Shown: piece by piece, positions 45,471-53,343 of the stretch | Layout: each line of letters opens with the position of its first letter | Numbering within the stretch: the first letter of the stretch is position 1 | NCBI RefSeq assembly: GCF_003012705.1 | Contig: NZ_PXYL01000017.1 | Span: 32,095-96,094 of the forward strand | Direction: 5' to 3' | From: Pseudaminobacter soli (ex Li et al. 2025) | GTDB taxonomy: Bacteria; Pseudomonadota; Alphaproteobacteria; Rhizobiales; Rhizobiaceae | DNA: 64,000 nt | Position numbers and translations under genes: made by a program | Notes under the pieces: generated by a model | Databases searched by the model: none | What the model was told of the DNA's origin: nothing | What the model saw: the letters and a program-made list of their open reading frames with translations, nothing else

Positions 45471-45501
45471 CAGACCGTCAACTCCCGGCCCCAAAGATGC
45501 C
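45471..45501. repeat. Dispersed intergenic repeat, copy 3 (short)
   Basis: Contains cagaccgtc, ctcccggccccaaa and gatgcc, the core of the repeat at 39080-39131. The flanks do not match further. Confidence 0.5.
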
Positions 45502-45603
45502 GGGCGGCCCGTGTTGGTTGTTGTAGTCGTCGCCGCAGATCCCCAAAAGCGGCGTTATAATAGAAATGGCGCTGAGCGCGTCATCTGGCTCGCAAGCGGC
45601 CAA

Positions 45604-46257
45604 TCAATCCTGAGATGGCAGCACAGCGGCCCTGCCGAGGTCCGTTAGCGCGTAGATTCCCCTTCTCTCCCGCACAAACCATCCATATACGTTGCTTCGC
45701 AGGATTGTCGGCGCTCTCGGAACCAGTGTCTGTAGCTGTTTGGGGCTTTGTGGTCCGGTCAGCAACGACGTCGCGCATAGCACGCAGTCCTGCCTGTAGG
45801 CGGTCATGATCGGCTTGCCGCGACCTCCGCCCTTCTGGGGATCTCCTACCCGACGCCGGTGCTCCTCAAGGAGCCGAGAGCGCCGTTTGGGATCTCTGCG
45901 AGGCGTTGCTGCAAATGGCGCTACGATAACCTCCACCGTTCCAGACGCTGAAACGGCTATGAGCCCGAAGCCAAGACGCCGGCACAGATTGCGGAAACGC
46001 GCGTCGTGCTCCCGACCTTTTCCGGTCTTGGAGGATCGCGCCGCAAGCCAAACTTCGTCGCAGACTGCCGCCCGGTTCACGCCCTGCATGATCAGCTCAA
46101 GATTGAAGGTCAGCTTCATCTCGCAAACGATGAGCACGGGCGGGTCGCTGTCTTTCACTCCGACTAGGTCACAGCCGTTGACCTCGCCTTTGACGGAATA
46201 ACCAGCGCCTTCCATGAAGGCTTTCAGTGGAAGATAGAGATCAGTCTCTGCCATCAA
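45604..46257 (-). CDS. DUF2161 family PD-(D/E)XK nuclease-like protein
   Basis: A 217-residue soluble protein. The N-terminal half has the nuclease-fold core: GYSVKGEVNGCDLVGVKDSD (Asp) and VLIVCEMKLTFNLELIMQGV (ExK). The C-terminal part (DCVLCATSLLTGPQSPKQLQ) looks like a winged-helix arm. Matches DUF2161, predicted restriction-like phosphodiesterases. No methylase or other partner is adjacent, so a complete restriction system is not supported. Confidence 0.72.
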   Translation of the reverse strand: MMAETDLYLPLKAFMEGAGYSVKGEVNGCDLVGVKDSDPPVLIVCEMKLTFNLELIMQGVNRAAVCDEVWLAARSSKTGKGREHDARFRNLCRRLGFGLIAVSASGTVEVIVAPFAATPRRDPKRRSRLLEEHRRRVGDPQKGGGRGKPIMTAYRQDCVLCATSLLTGPQSPKQLQTLVPRAPTILRSNVYGWFVRERRGIYALTDLGRAAVLPSQD

Positions 46258-47033
46258 TTTCGTCTAGGTCCAGATGCACACCAGCTTGGTTTAGCTGAGT
46301 CTTGGAACCTACGCACTGCGTAGCCCGCGAGGGGCAATCGGTGCAATCTTCCTAGCCCACTGTCAGTCTGCGTAGATTAGTTGCCAGTGGCCCTTTTGCG
46401 CCCATGTCGGCCGTAGGGATAGGCTTCGCCGTTGCCCGAAATCAGATATCGTCGGCGAACGCGCTGTAGGTCGCGATCGCGCCATTGCCGGTCAGTCGCA
46501 GTGCGTCCCAAAGCGAACGTTTGTTCGGTGACTCGTCCCTCGTGGGAAACCGGAAATAGAGCCACGCGGCGTGCGCGATAATCTGAGGCGGGAAACGATG
46601 GCGCTTGTTGCTACGTCTATGCCCCAATTCATCGCACTTGGTTTACGTGACTAGCCCACTCTCGGCTCATCTGGTTTCTCGAAGCTTACGAGAGGGCCAT
46701 ATCGCGGATTTCGAACCAGATCGTGTTCGAGATTGCCGATCTCGCCAAGACGGCGGTCCAAGCTGAGCGAGACAGACGCAGATGCCCTCGGGTAGATGGA
46801 GACATCATCGACTTCGCTATCTGCCACAGCAATTATGAGCTGAAGTCGGCATCTTGCGTCGCGCACGAGGTGATCTCCCACGACCGTCTGGTCATGTTTG
46901 CCCGGGAGATCGAAGCCTACACTGCTGGCGCCGATACGCAGGCCACGGATGGCTACAAAACTCTCATCGACATCAGGCACGACGGAAAGACGAAATCGCC
47001 GATCGGTGGTGCGGAAGCTGCCGATCGGGAAGC
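46258..47033. other. Gap with an IS6 relic
   Basis: Contains the IS6-type fragment at 46544-46636. At 46700-47030 both strands carry plausible but unrecognised frames (46723-47037 + and 46651-46980 -); I cannot tell which, if either, is coding. Confidence 0.4.
46544..46636 (-). pseudogene. IS6-family transposase N-terminal relic
   Basis: The minus strand reads RRSNKRHRFPPQIIAHAAWL then YFRFP, the start of IS6/IS26-type transposases. After FRFP the sequence is unrelated (deletion junction). Confidence 0.65.
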
Positions 47034-48584
47034 CTAACCACCCCTCACGAAGCCCATATTGTCACCGATGACGGTCGTCGGGCCAATCGGCAGCGGCTCG
47101 GGATTGCTGATCTCAAGCTCGACGAATTCGAGCTTGTCCTTCCATGCCTTCTTCAGAAAATCCGCGAAAGCAAGAATGGTCAGTTGTTCGCCGGGACACC
47201 GGCGGTAACCGAAACCAAAGGGCGCAAAGCCCGCATAGTCACACACCGGAAGCGGCTTGCCGTCGACCTTACCAAATACAGTCCCGAAGGCACTATTTTC
47301 CATCGTGCCCTTGCGGCCATCCGTCAGTTCGAAGCCCGTCTTGTCGAACGGGCATTTCGCGAAGCCCATGGAAAGCGCCTTGGATTCATCGATGTCCTGG
47401 CTGGTTGGCTGGTGTTCGTAGCGAGACGGATCGAAGTCGGTTGGGTTCTTCCAGTGAACCGGGTCCTTGCTCGTTGATGTGTGCGGGGTCACGATGTAGC
47501 CATGCCGCTCATAGTATGGCGGCCTGGTTTCCGTGAGCGCGGAAATGCTGCCGCCATTGGGCGAGATGGTACGGAACAGTTCCATCGTGAATCGCTCCAG
47601 CGGCGTGAACGGAGCGCCGTTGGCGTTGTCGAAATCGCCCTCCATGGTTGATTTGAACCATGACCTTGCTTCCGGATCGCCGGTTCCGGTGCCGAGCTTC
47701 CGCATGATGTTATAGAGCGTGTTTCCCCACTGGCTGAACGCCACGAAGTTATGGAAACACTCGAAAACGACGTCCTTGGGAGCGAAATACTCTCCGTCCC
47801 CGGCGTTCTTGATCCAGTACCAGGCAAAGGTCTTGTCCGGATTCTGGATCTTTCCCCCCTTGATGTCGGAAATCTTCTCGTCGATCCAGGTCTTGAGGTA
47901 GCCCAGGTTCGAATGGACGACCATGTAGTTGTCGTAGACGATCCGCGTCGTCGGGTCGCGATAGGCAAGCACGGTATTGAAGGCGTTTCCGATCTGGCGG
48001 ATGCGGTCCGGCACCTGGTCGTGCGAGACGCCGAGATGCAGGTCCCAATATAGATCCCAATAGGCCTCGAGATAGGGCCGCATCAGCGGCTTCCCGGCAT
48101 TCTCGTCCGACATCAGCTTGTCGAAGAATGCCGCAACTTTCCCGCCGTATTTCTCACGATAGAGATCGGGCGTCACGGCCGACATGTAGATGCGCTTTCT
48201 TCGATTGTCCGGTCCGCGCTTTTCAAGCCCTTGCAGGAACACCGTCACGCCGTGCTCGGGCGCCGGCTGCCAGGTTTCGCTCAACAGGCCCCAGAGGTCG
48301 TAAGGCAGCGCGTTCTCTTTCGTGAGGGCCACCCCGATCATGGGGAGCATCGGCTCTTCACCGTGGTAGGTGCTCACGAGAAAATACGGGACAATGACGT
48401 TCTCAAAATAGGCGGGATCGAAAGTGCTGGCGAACTGAGCACGCAGCCGAGCCGCAGCCGAAGCGGCATCAGCTGGCGACAAGGGCTGGCCAGCGGCTGG
48501 CGGTGATTGCGGATGGGCAATATTTGCGGACAGAGCAGTAGCGGCGGCGGTTGCGCCGCCGGTCAGGAACGTACGCCTCTTCAT
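47034..48584 (-). CDS. Cytochrome P450 with a twin-arginine export signal
   Basis: A 516-residue heme-thiolate enzyme. The start at 48584 (MKRRTFLTGGATAAATALSA) follows GAGGAGCCGATC. The N-terminus is a Tat signal: RRTFLTGG then a weakly hydrophobic alanine stretch and a cleavage site near AHPQS. P450 hallmarks are present: ExxR in MELFRTISP, the PERF-type FDPSRY, and the heme loop APFGFGYRRCPGEQLTILAF with the Cys ligand. Bacterial P450s are normally cytosolic; this one is predicted to fold with heme in the cytoplasm and cross via Tat. No ferredoxin, reductase or peroxide-generating partner is adjacent. The family cannot be fixed further without comparison. Confidence 0.82.
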   Translation of the reverse strand: MKRRTFLTGGATAAATALSANIAHPQSPPAAGQPLSPADAASAAARLRAQFASTFDPAYFENVIVPYFLVSTYHGEEPMLPMIGVALTKENALPYDLWGLLSETWQPAPEHGVTVFLQGLEKRGPDNRRKRIYMSAVTPDLYREKYGGKVAAFFDKLMSDENAGKPLMRPYLEAYWDLYWDLHLGVSHDQVPDRIRQIGNAFNTVLAYRDPTTRIVYDNYMVVHSNLGYLKTWIDEKISDIKGGKIQNPDKTFAWYWIKNAGDGEYFAPKDVVFECFHNFVAFSQWGNTLYNIMRKLGTGTGDPEARSWFKSTMEGDFDNANGAPFTPLERFTMELFRTISPNGGSISALTETRPPYYERHGYIVTPHTSTSKDPVHWKNPTDFDPSRYEHQPTSQDIDESKALSMGFAKCPFDKTGFELTDGRKGTMENSAFGTVFGKVDGKPLPVCDYAGFAPFGFGYRRCPGEQLTILAFADFLKKAWKDKLEFVELEISNPEPLPIGPTTVIGDNMGFVRGG

Positions 48585-49086
48585 GATCGGCTCCTCTGAA
48601 ACAAGCCAGAAGTTTGAAAACTCTCCCAAATGCCTGCTAGTTGTTGTCAGAGAGCTAGGCTGTACTTTCTGTTCGACAAGGCCAGAGCCGCCGCGCCATG
48701 AGCGGTCGTCCCAGAGCGACGTGGTAAAAGTCTCGATCCGAGCCCATTGTCCGGATTTGCAAACAGTCCTTTGCCGTCAGCGGTGGCCGATCACTCGGCT
48801 CACGTTCTGATGAAGCCCGCATACCGTCTGCTCCGCGCCGATAGCGTTTGGCTCGGTCTCCATGGGCAGAGACTCCTTGACCAGTTAAGCTTGAGGAGCC
48901 TGCCCGGGATTGAAATCCTGTCACCCCCGCAGCGGGAGCGCCACGCGAGCCGCAATCACCCGATCTCCTTTTTGCGTTTCAGGCAAGGATAGTTTGCGAT
49001 TAGGAAATAGCTGATAGGGAGAGCAGAACTCACCCCGTGCTGGACTTGCGAGCGCCTGTCCGAGCGTCACGCGTTGACCATCAGCT
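48585..49086. other. Intergenic region upstream of the P450
   Basis: No gene seen; both strands are interrupted. It should hold the P450 promoter. Confidence 0.35.
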
Positions 49087-49331
49087 AGGGCGCTTCTTGC
49101 TCGCCGCCTTGTTGATCTGTGCGGGCTCTGCAGCCTCCCTGGCCAAGCGAGCCAGCCGAAGGCGTTGTGTCTTCGGTTCTCGTTTGAATCTCCGCGTCGA
49201 CTAGATCACGAGCAATCTTGGTCGTTGTCTCGGTCCTATCCCGTTTGGCCCGTTGCGAGCGAATACTGTTATTGGTCCCATTCATCATGGTCATCCTTGG
49301 GACGAAAAAAGGCCGGGAACTTCCCGACCTT
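49087..49331 (-). pseudogene. Frameshifted paralog of the 36719 small basic gene
   Basis: One frame reads RAKRDRTETTTKIARDLVDA; the next reads KREPKTQRLRLARLAREAAE ending PAQINKAASKKRP. The second matches EAKTERLRLARLAKEAAEPP of the gene at 36719-36976. The shift is near 49195. The hairpin GGCCGGGaacttCCCGACC lies just upstream (49307-49331), matching the spacer hairpin of the intact module. Confidence 0.65.
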
Positions 49332-49387
49332 CTGCCGATGGCCCGACGGCCAGCAAACGCGCGGTCCAAGACCGGAAGCAGCATTCA

Positions 49388-49560
49388 TGCGGACTGCAGG
49401 TTTTCGGCCGAACTCTTGCCTTTGCGCTGATCCGTAACGACGTCGAAGGTGAGTTGTTGACCTTCTACGAGGGGCCGCATTCCAGCACGCTCCACGGCGG
49501 AAATGTGGACAAAAACGCCGGGCTGCCCATTGCCCTGTCAATGATCCCTTGGGGCACGTC
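49388..49560 (-). pseudogene. Decayed cspA copy
   Basis: The minus strand reads [20 protein letters not shown], then LVEGQQLTFDVVTDQRKGKS and SAENLQSA with a proper stop. This is the second half of a CspA-type protein. The first half has lost RNP1 and contains an in-frame stop (TGA) and frameshifts. It lies upstream of the small-gene relic, in the same order as the intact module at 36.7-37.3 kb. Confidence 0.7.
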
Positions 49561-49659
49561 GTTGGAGACATGGGTGGCACCTTTGCAGGAGGCGGCGCTG
49601 ACGCACTCGCGCGAGGATCGAGCCTGAAGCGGGATGCGATACTATCGCCTGACCGAAAC

Positions 49660-49914
49660 CTCCGACGGCTGCAAGCTCTGCTCGCTGAGGAAATTCTCGC
49701 ACAGCAGGTATCGCTCACGCACCGAGTAAGTTCACAGGCTGGCTACCTCGCGCGATGATTAGCACAATGGCCCAGCAAGCAAAGTGACAAGCACCGAGCG
49801 GCTCTCAATGCGTACTCGGACGTCAATCTGGGGAACAAACCAGTAATCGGCGCCCGACGCGCCTTTGTAGCGGCGGCCCGTGAGGCCGGCATCTTTTCTG
49901 AAGAGAAAGTTTAG
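49660..49914 (+). pseudogene. DUF982-like gene with an in-frame stop
   Basis: In one frame: VSLTHRVSSQAGYLAR, a TGA at 49756-49758, then LAQWPSKQSDKHRAALNAYS and DVNLGNKPVIGARRAFVAAA-REAGIF before a proper stop. The second part matches the conserved end of DUF982 (WP...HRAAL...ARRAFVAAAREAG). The internal stop makes it a likely pseudogene; the 5' end is not defined. Confidence 0.55.
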
Positions 49915-49925
49915 CGATCAACCAA

Positions 49926-50081
49926 CTAATCGTCCGATAGTGCCGTAGGCTCCGTCTCGCTTTTGGTGCCGGCCGATTGTCGCTCTCTTGTCGCTGCTTT
50001 GGCGGTGAGTTTCTCGGCTTTCTTACTGGCCTTTGCGCGGTCGCGTTCTTTGCGTTCTTGACGATAATTCGGTGGTCGGGG
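49926..50081 (-). CDS. Small Lys/Arg-rich protein, start codon unclear
   Basis: The minus strand reads PRPPNYRQERKERDRAKASK, KAEKLTAKAATRERQSAGTK and SETEPTALSDD with a proper stop, a long basic helix of natural composition. The expected start is ataG rather than ATG directly after GGAAGGATCC, so it may start elsewhere or have lost its start by a one-base insertion. Confidence 0.4.
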   Translation of the reverse strand, partial: PRPPNYRQERKERDRAKASKKAEKLTAKAATRERQSAGTKSETEPTALSDD

Positions 50082-50084
50082 CTA

Positions 50085-50315
50085 TCCGGATCCTTCCTAG
50101 GTTGGAGACTACGTAAGGGGTGTGCCGCACAACGCAACTTTTTTGGGCGTTGCCTTTCGGGCGGTCGTGGTGGCCGGGGGCGCCGGCGGGCGACAGCAGC
50201 CGACAGCGCGCGCTGAAACCGCCGTGCAGATTTTCCGGAAGTGAGGGTTCCTGCAATCAGGAGGAAGGCGCGTCGCTCAGCGTGAGCAAACGACCCCGCC
50301 TGCCACGAGGCTAGT
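50085..50315. other. Intergenic region, no gene seen
   Basis: Arg/Pro-rich frames on both strands only; no family signal or structure recognised. Confidence 0.35.
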
Positions 50316-50582
50316 TCAGGTTCGCTTCGGATCATCCAGCATTTTTGCCAGGGCCTCAGCTTCCTGCCGAACATTGGGGGTAGCCAAACTCGGATCGCCT
50401 TGCGAAACAGCCTCGGAAAGCGCCACTCGTTCAGCAAGTAGCTGATGGCGAGCATTTATTTTCTCTTCGCCACTGACCTCACTATTGAAATAGGCGCGGC
50501 GGCTGAGCCCCATCTTCGCCGCCATTGCGTTCTGTGTGAGGCCAAACTTCTTCCGAAGAGACATCAGCGCGTTGCCATCCAT
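50316..50582 (-). CDS. XRE-family helix-turn-helix regulator
   Basis: An 88-residue protein; the start at 50582 (MDGNALMSLRKKFGLTQNAM) is preferred over 50624. Residues 8-45 form a lambda-repressor-like HTH (LRKKFGLTQNAMAAKMGLSR RAYFN). The remainder is a helical tail. No toxin partner or phage gene is next to it. It faces away from a tRNA-like sequence 68 bases upstream. Confidence 0.7.
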   Translation of the reverse strand: MDGNALMSLRKKFGLTQNAMAAKMGLSRRAYFNSEVSGEEKINARHQLLAERVALSEAVSQGDPSLATPNVRQEAEALAKMLDDPKRT

Positions 50583-50649
50583 TTGTCCGAAACTCCGGTT
50601 TTCACGAAGCCGCTTAGGGTCCAACCGGGCGGCGGCTTTATTGTTTTCA

Positions 50650-50724
50650 ACAGTGTAGCGCAGCTAGGTCGGCGGACGCGGCTCACCCGCGCCGTCATCG
50701 GTTCAAATCCGATCCGTTTAACCA
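50650..50724 (+). tRNA. tRNA-like relic (degenerate)
   Basis: The 3' half is a good tRNA: T stem ATCGG (50697-50701) and CCGAT (50709-50713) around TTCAAAT, then CCGTTTA, A and CCA. The D-arm region (TAGCGCAGCTAGGTCGG) is plausible. The anticodon arm is damaged (GCGGCTCACCCGC, apparently missing bases) and the 5' acceptor strand does not pair. It is probably a fragment left by an integrating element; anticodon cannot be assigned, possibly Met (CAT) originally. Confidence 0.45.
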
Positions 50725-51001
50725 CTTCGCAGCAATGGGAACGAGGCGGCGGAGTCTGTTGAAGTGTCATGCGATTACTGACTACAAACCGTAGCGGATC
50801 TATGCGGCAGCCGGGCGGCGGATTGTTGGCGCCGGCCAGCGGCGTCGCTGCGGCCAGGACGACGACCGCCATAACGACGATGGTGATCGACAGATCGCTA
50901 GGGCAGACATGCCGACCAGACCACCAGGCCACCGATTAGGTAGCGCAAGCGCGAAAGAGCGGCGCAAGGGTCGGTTTGGAAGCAAGCGGTCTATGACGCA
51001 G
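50725..51001. other. Gap after the tRNA relic
   Basis: A minus-strand frame (to 50932) begins with a signal-like stretch (SITIVVMAVVVLAAATPLAG) but runs through the tRNA relic; I do not call it. Confidence 0.35.
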
Positions 51002-51253
51002 TTACGTTGCGATCTTGGCGTGCTCGTACAGCGCTGTGATCTGGCTCCAGCGGTAGATGCTTCCTGAGCGCGTCGTGATCAAGCAGCGGGGCCGATGGCT
51101 GTCATGCATTGTCTCGACGGCATAAATCAGTGCAGCGGAAAGTCGACCGAACGGGATCATATCCGTGGCGATGGAGCTTCCTTGCCCCTTCTTCTCGTTG
51201 AACGAAAGTTCTGCTGGTTCGTCTTCATCCACAGCCTCGACAACATTGTTCAT
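51002..51253 (-). CDS. Small hypothetical protein, 83 aa
   Basis: The start at 51253 (MNNVVEAVDEDEPAELSFNE) follows GGGAGGGGAGCG. An acidic N-terminus precedes a compact core (SAALIYAVETMHDSHRPRCL, ITTRSGSIYRWSQITALYEH). Soluble; family not recognised. Confidence 0.6.
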   Translation of the reverse strand: MNNVVEAVDEDEPAELSFNEKKGQGSSIATDMIPFGRLSAALIYAVETMHDSHRPRCLITTRSGSIYRWSQITALYEHAKIAT

Positions 51254-51439
51254 AACGCTCCCCTCCCAACGGCGATAACAACCGCAGGTAAGCATCAATG
51301 GCGCTGACGGGCAAGCAGCGCCGCGACGGCATGATGATCGGCGTGATGCCAAAGAGTTGCGAAGAGCGTCGTCTGGTTCCGGCCGTCAATCTGAGGTGCT
51401 CCGGCATCCAATTCTATCGACTTGACCCAAGCAACCGCG

Positions 51440-51640
51440 TTACGCGCTCCCGGCCGTCTCCGTATCCGCATCGAGCCCATGCTCGGGTTCCAGATAGCCA
51501 GTCGCGATAAGACATTCCCGCATAACGGCTGCTGCGGCTTCTTCCAGGTCGACTCTGCACACAGATGCAAGCCGACGGAGCGCTTGGCGTTCATCGGCGG
51601 CGAGCCAAACAATGACGAAGCGATCACTTATGTCGGTCAT
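51440..51640 (-). CDS. Small RHH-like hypothetical protein
   Basis: A 66-residue protein, MTDISDRFVIVWLAADERQA then LRRLASVCRVDLEEAAAAVM. The strand-helix-helix order resembles ribbon-helix-helix or antitoxin-like proteins. No toxin gene is adjacent. Confidence 0.55.
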   Translation of the reverse strand: MTDISDRFVIVWLAADERQALRRLASVCRVDLEEAAAAVMRECLIATGYLEPEHGLDADTETAGSA

Positions 51641-51666
51641 CTCGAATCCTCTCGACAGAACAGTGA

Positions 51667-51879
51667 TTAGCGTCGCCGAGAGTGGTGGCTCTTCCTCTTT
51701 GTCAGCAGATAGACATTACGGCCGCTCCGATGCTTGCCGAAGCAACTTGCAGTCTTGCAATAGCCCGTCCTGAAACCATAGACGCTACGGCCAGAGTTTC
51801 TGGCATCGGCGTGTGTTGACCAAGCTATAGCGTACACCAGGACCGCCGCGGAGATTGCGGCACACGTACGATTGTTCAT
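51667..51879 (-). CDS. Small secreted basic protein
   Basis: A 70-residue protein with a signal peptide (CAAISAAVLVYAIAWSTHAD) and a basic, Cys-containing mature part (TGYCKTASCFGKHRSGRNVY). GGAGGGGCTTGGGGG precedes the start. Function unknown; the composition could suit membrane or nucleic-acid contact. Confidence 0.55.
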   Translation of the reverse strand: MNNRTCAAISAAVLVYAIAWSTHADARNSGRSVYGFRTGYCKTASCFGKHRSGRNVYLLTKRKSHHSRRR

Positions 51880-52688
51880 CCCCCAAGCCCCTCCTAAGGC
51901 TACACTTCGTTCAGTTCATTCTTCTTTTCGAGCATGATGTGTGCTGTCCCCAATGTCCGTGATGGTCGCAAGTAGGGCCGGCCCCACTTCCACATTCGAG
52001 AAATCGTGGATCATCCGCCTCGTTCAGGCATATTCGTCGAACTGAGCCTCCCCACCTCGGTATCCATAAGTGCGCATTCATGAGGAGCAAGGTGCTGGCG
52101 ACATGAGGGCGCCATACTCGTTACTGGTCTTCACCTGGTCAATCCTAATGCCGCCAGTCGCCTTTCGAGGAAACGAAGCATCATACCTCCACTCGCGACC
52201 AGCAATTCATCCAAAAGGACAGCAGCCGAAAGCGGTAACCAGTCGCGAAGCGGCGGCTTTTCAGAACTGGGGCGTCAGCGCCGAAAGCTCGCTAGAAGAC
52301 CGGAATAGGCCGGAACGACAGTGTGTCAAGCCCGTTGTGGTTGGGCAGATTTGATCCCCAAATGTGTCATCCCTCAGTGGCCGCCGTTCGCAGACGACGG
52401 GCTTTCTTTTCTGGCCGAGGAACATCAGCGCGCCGGTGTGTTTGGCTTATGACTTGCCTATGGCTCCAGCGTCCTTCGGTCTGCGAACGCTAGATCCCAA
52501 AGCGCCCGTCACCTTCTGTTCCGCATCAGAGGTGGCGGGCGCTCTGATCAGAGCGGCCGGCGGGACACGTGCCCCAATGCTTAGTCCGCTCGGCTGGCCT
52601 TGGTGGCCGTTTGCGTTGGAGAGACGAGCGGTTGCGGTTCCGATATCGATCGGCTTTTTTGTCCCCGACGTGAGAAGGATGTAAGGCC
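51880..52688. other. Large gap carrying the terminator-repeat copy 2
   Basis: Contains the repeat at 52422-52545. A + frame at 52103-52354 (MRAPYSLLVFTWSILMPPVA...) is not supported by a ribosome-binding site. No other feature was seen. Confidence 0.4.
52422..52545 (+). repeat. Terminator-bearing intergenic repeat, copy 2
   Basis: Same block order as 2423-2545: aacatcagcg, tgtgtttg, gcttatg, ggctccagcg, cgaacg, cccaaagcgcccgtc, then gaggtggcgggcgc. The hairpin arms are preserved but the T run is not, so terminator strength may differ. Confidence 0.5.
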
Positions 52689-52922
52689 GTGTTCGGAATC
52701 GATGGTGCGAAACTCATTGTCATTGCAGCGGTTGCATTGGTGGTGATTGGTCCTCGGGATCTCCAGCGCACTCTTGCCAAGCTGGGCAAGACCATTGGCA
52801 ATCTTCGTCGTATGGCAGCCCAAGTTCGTTCTCAGTTCGACGAACTTATCAAGGACACCGAACTGGACAAGGTCCGAAACGAGTTGCGATCGGTCCGAGA
52901 TGACATTCGAGGTGACCGTTAA
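52689..52922 (+). CDS. tatB: Orphan TatB-like translocase subunit
   Basis: A 77-residue protein starting at GTG (MFGIDGAKLIVIAAVALVVI). The N-terminal short membrane helix, GPRDLQRTLAKLGKTIGNLR (the GP hinge and amphipathic helix) and a charged helical tail match the TatA/B family; the N-terminal MFGID and GPRDL favour TatB. It lacks the long C-terminal tail of usual rhizobial TatB, and no tatA or tatC is near. It may supplement the chromosomal Tat system. Confidence 0.75.
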   Translation: MFGIDGAKLIVIAAVALVVIGPRDLQRTLAKLGKTIGNLRRMAAQVRSQFDELIKDTELDKVRNELRSVRDDIRGDR

Positions 52923-53028
52923 AAAGCGTATTGCGCGCGTAGTGGCGTTATCGTCACCCGTCATCTCCCGGAGGCGGTGGGCCGATGACCATGCCCGGCA
53001 AAGTTCAAACCTTGCCGGGCACCGGCGA

Positions 53029-53343
53029 TCAGTAGCCGCCGCCGTAGTAGCGGTCGTCGCAAGGCGCAGTGTAGACGCGTCCGTAACGGTCCTGGTAACG
53101 GCACATTTCTTGACCGCGAGGTTGCTGGCTGCCTGAGCCGGCAACAACGGCACCAAGCAGCGCACCGGCACCAGCGCCGATTACTGTGCTCTTCGTGTCA
53201 CGACCAATAGCCTGGCCGATGAGGGCACCGCCGGCTCCCCCGATGAGCGCTCCCGTTCCAGCTCTCTGTTCAGTTTGAGAACAACCAGCGAGTGCGGCGG
53301 TCAGCACGAGGGCAGCGGCTGTCAGAGTTTTGTAGAAGTTCAT
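53029..53343 (-). CDS. Glycine-zipper lipoprotein
   Basis: A 104-residue secreted lipoprotein: signal LTAAALVLTAALAGC with the lipobox LAGC, then a glycine-zipper helix (GTGALIGGAGGALIGQAIG, GAGAGALLGAVVAG), and a C-terminal Cys-containing tail (CRYQDRYGRVYTAPCDDRYY). This layout is common in small outer-membrane lipoproteins of rhizobia. Probably envelope-associated; no specific function. Confidence 0.78.
   Translation of the reverse strand: MNFYKTLTAAALVLTAALAGCSQTEQRAGTGALIGGAGGALIGQAIGRDTKSTVIGAGAGALLGAVVAGSGSQQPRGQEMCRYQDRYGRVYTAPCDDRYYGGGY

Noticed and set aside
45604..46257. Restriction-modification system
   Set aside because: Only a nuclease-like gene; no methyltransferase or specificity subunit near it.
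46651..47037. Overlapping frames on both strands
   Set aside because: Both look protein-like and neither is recognised; cannot choose.
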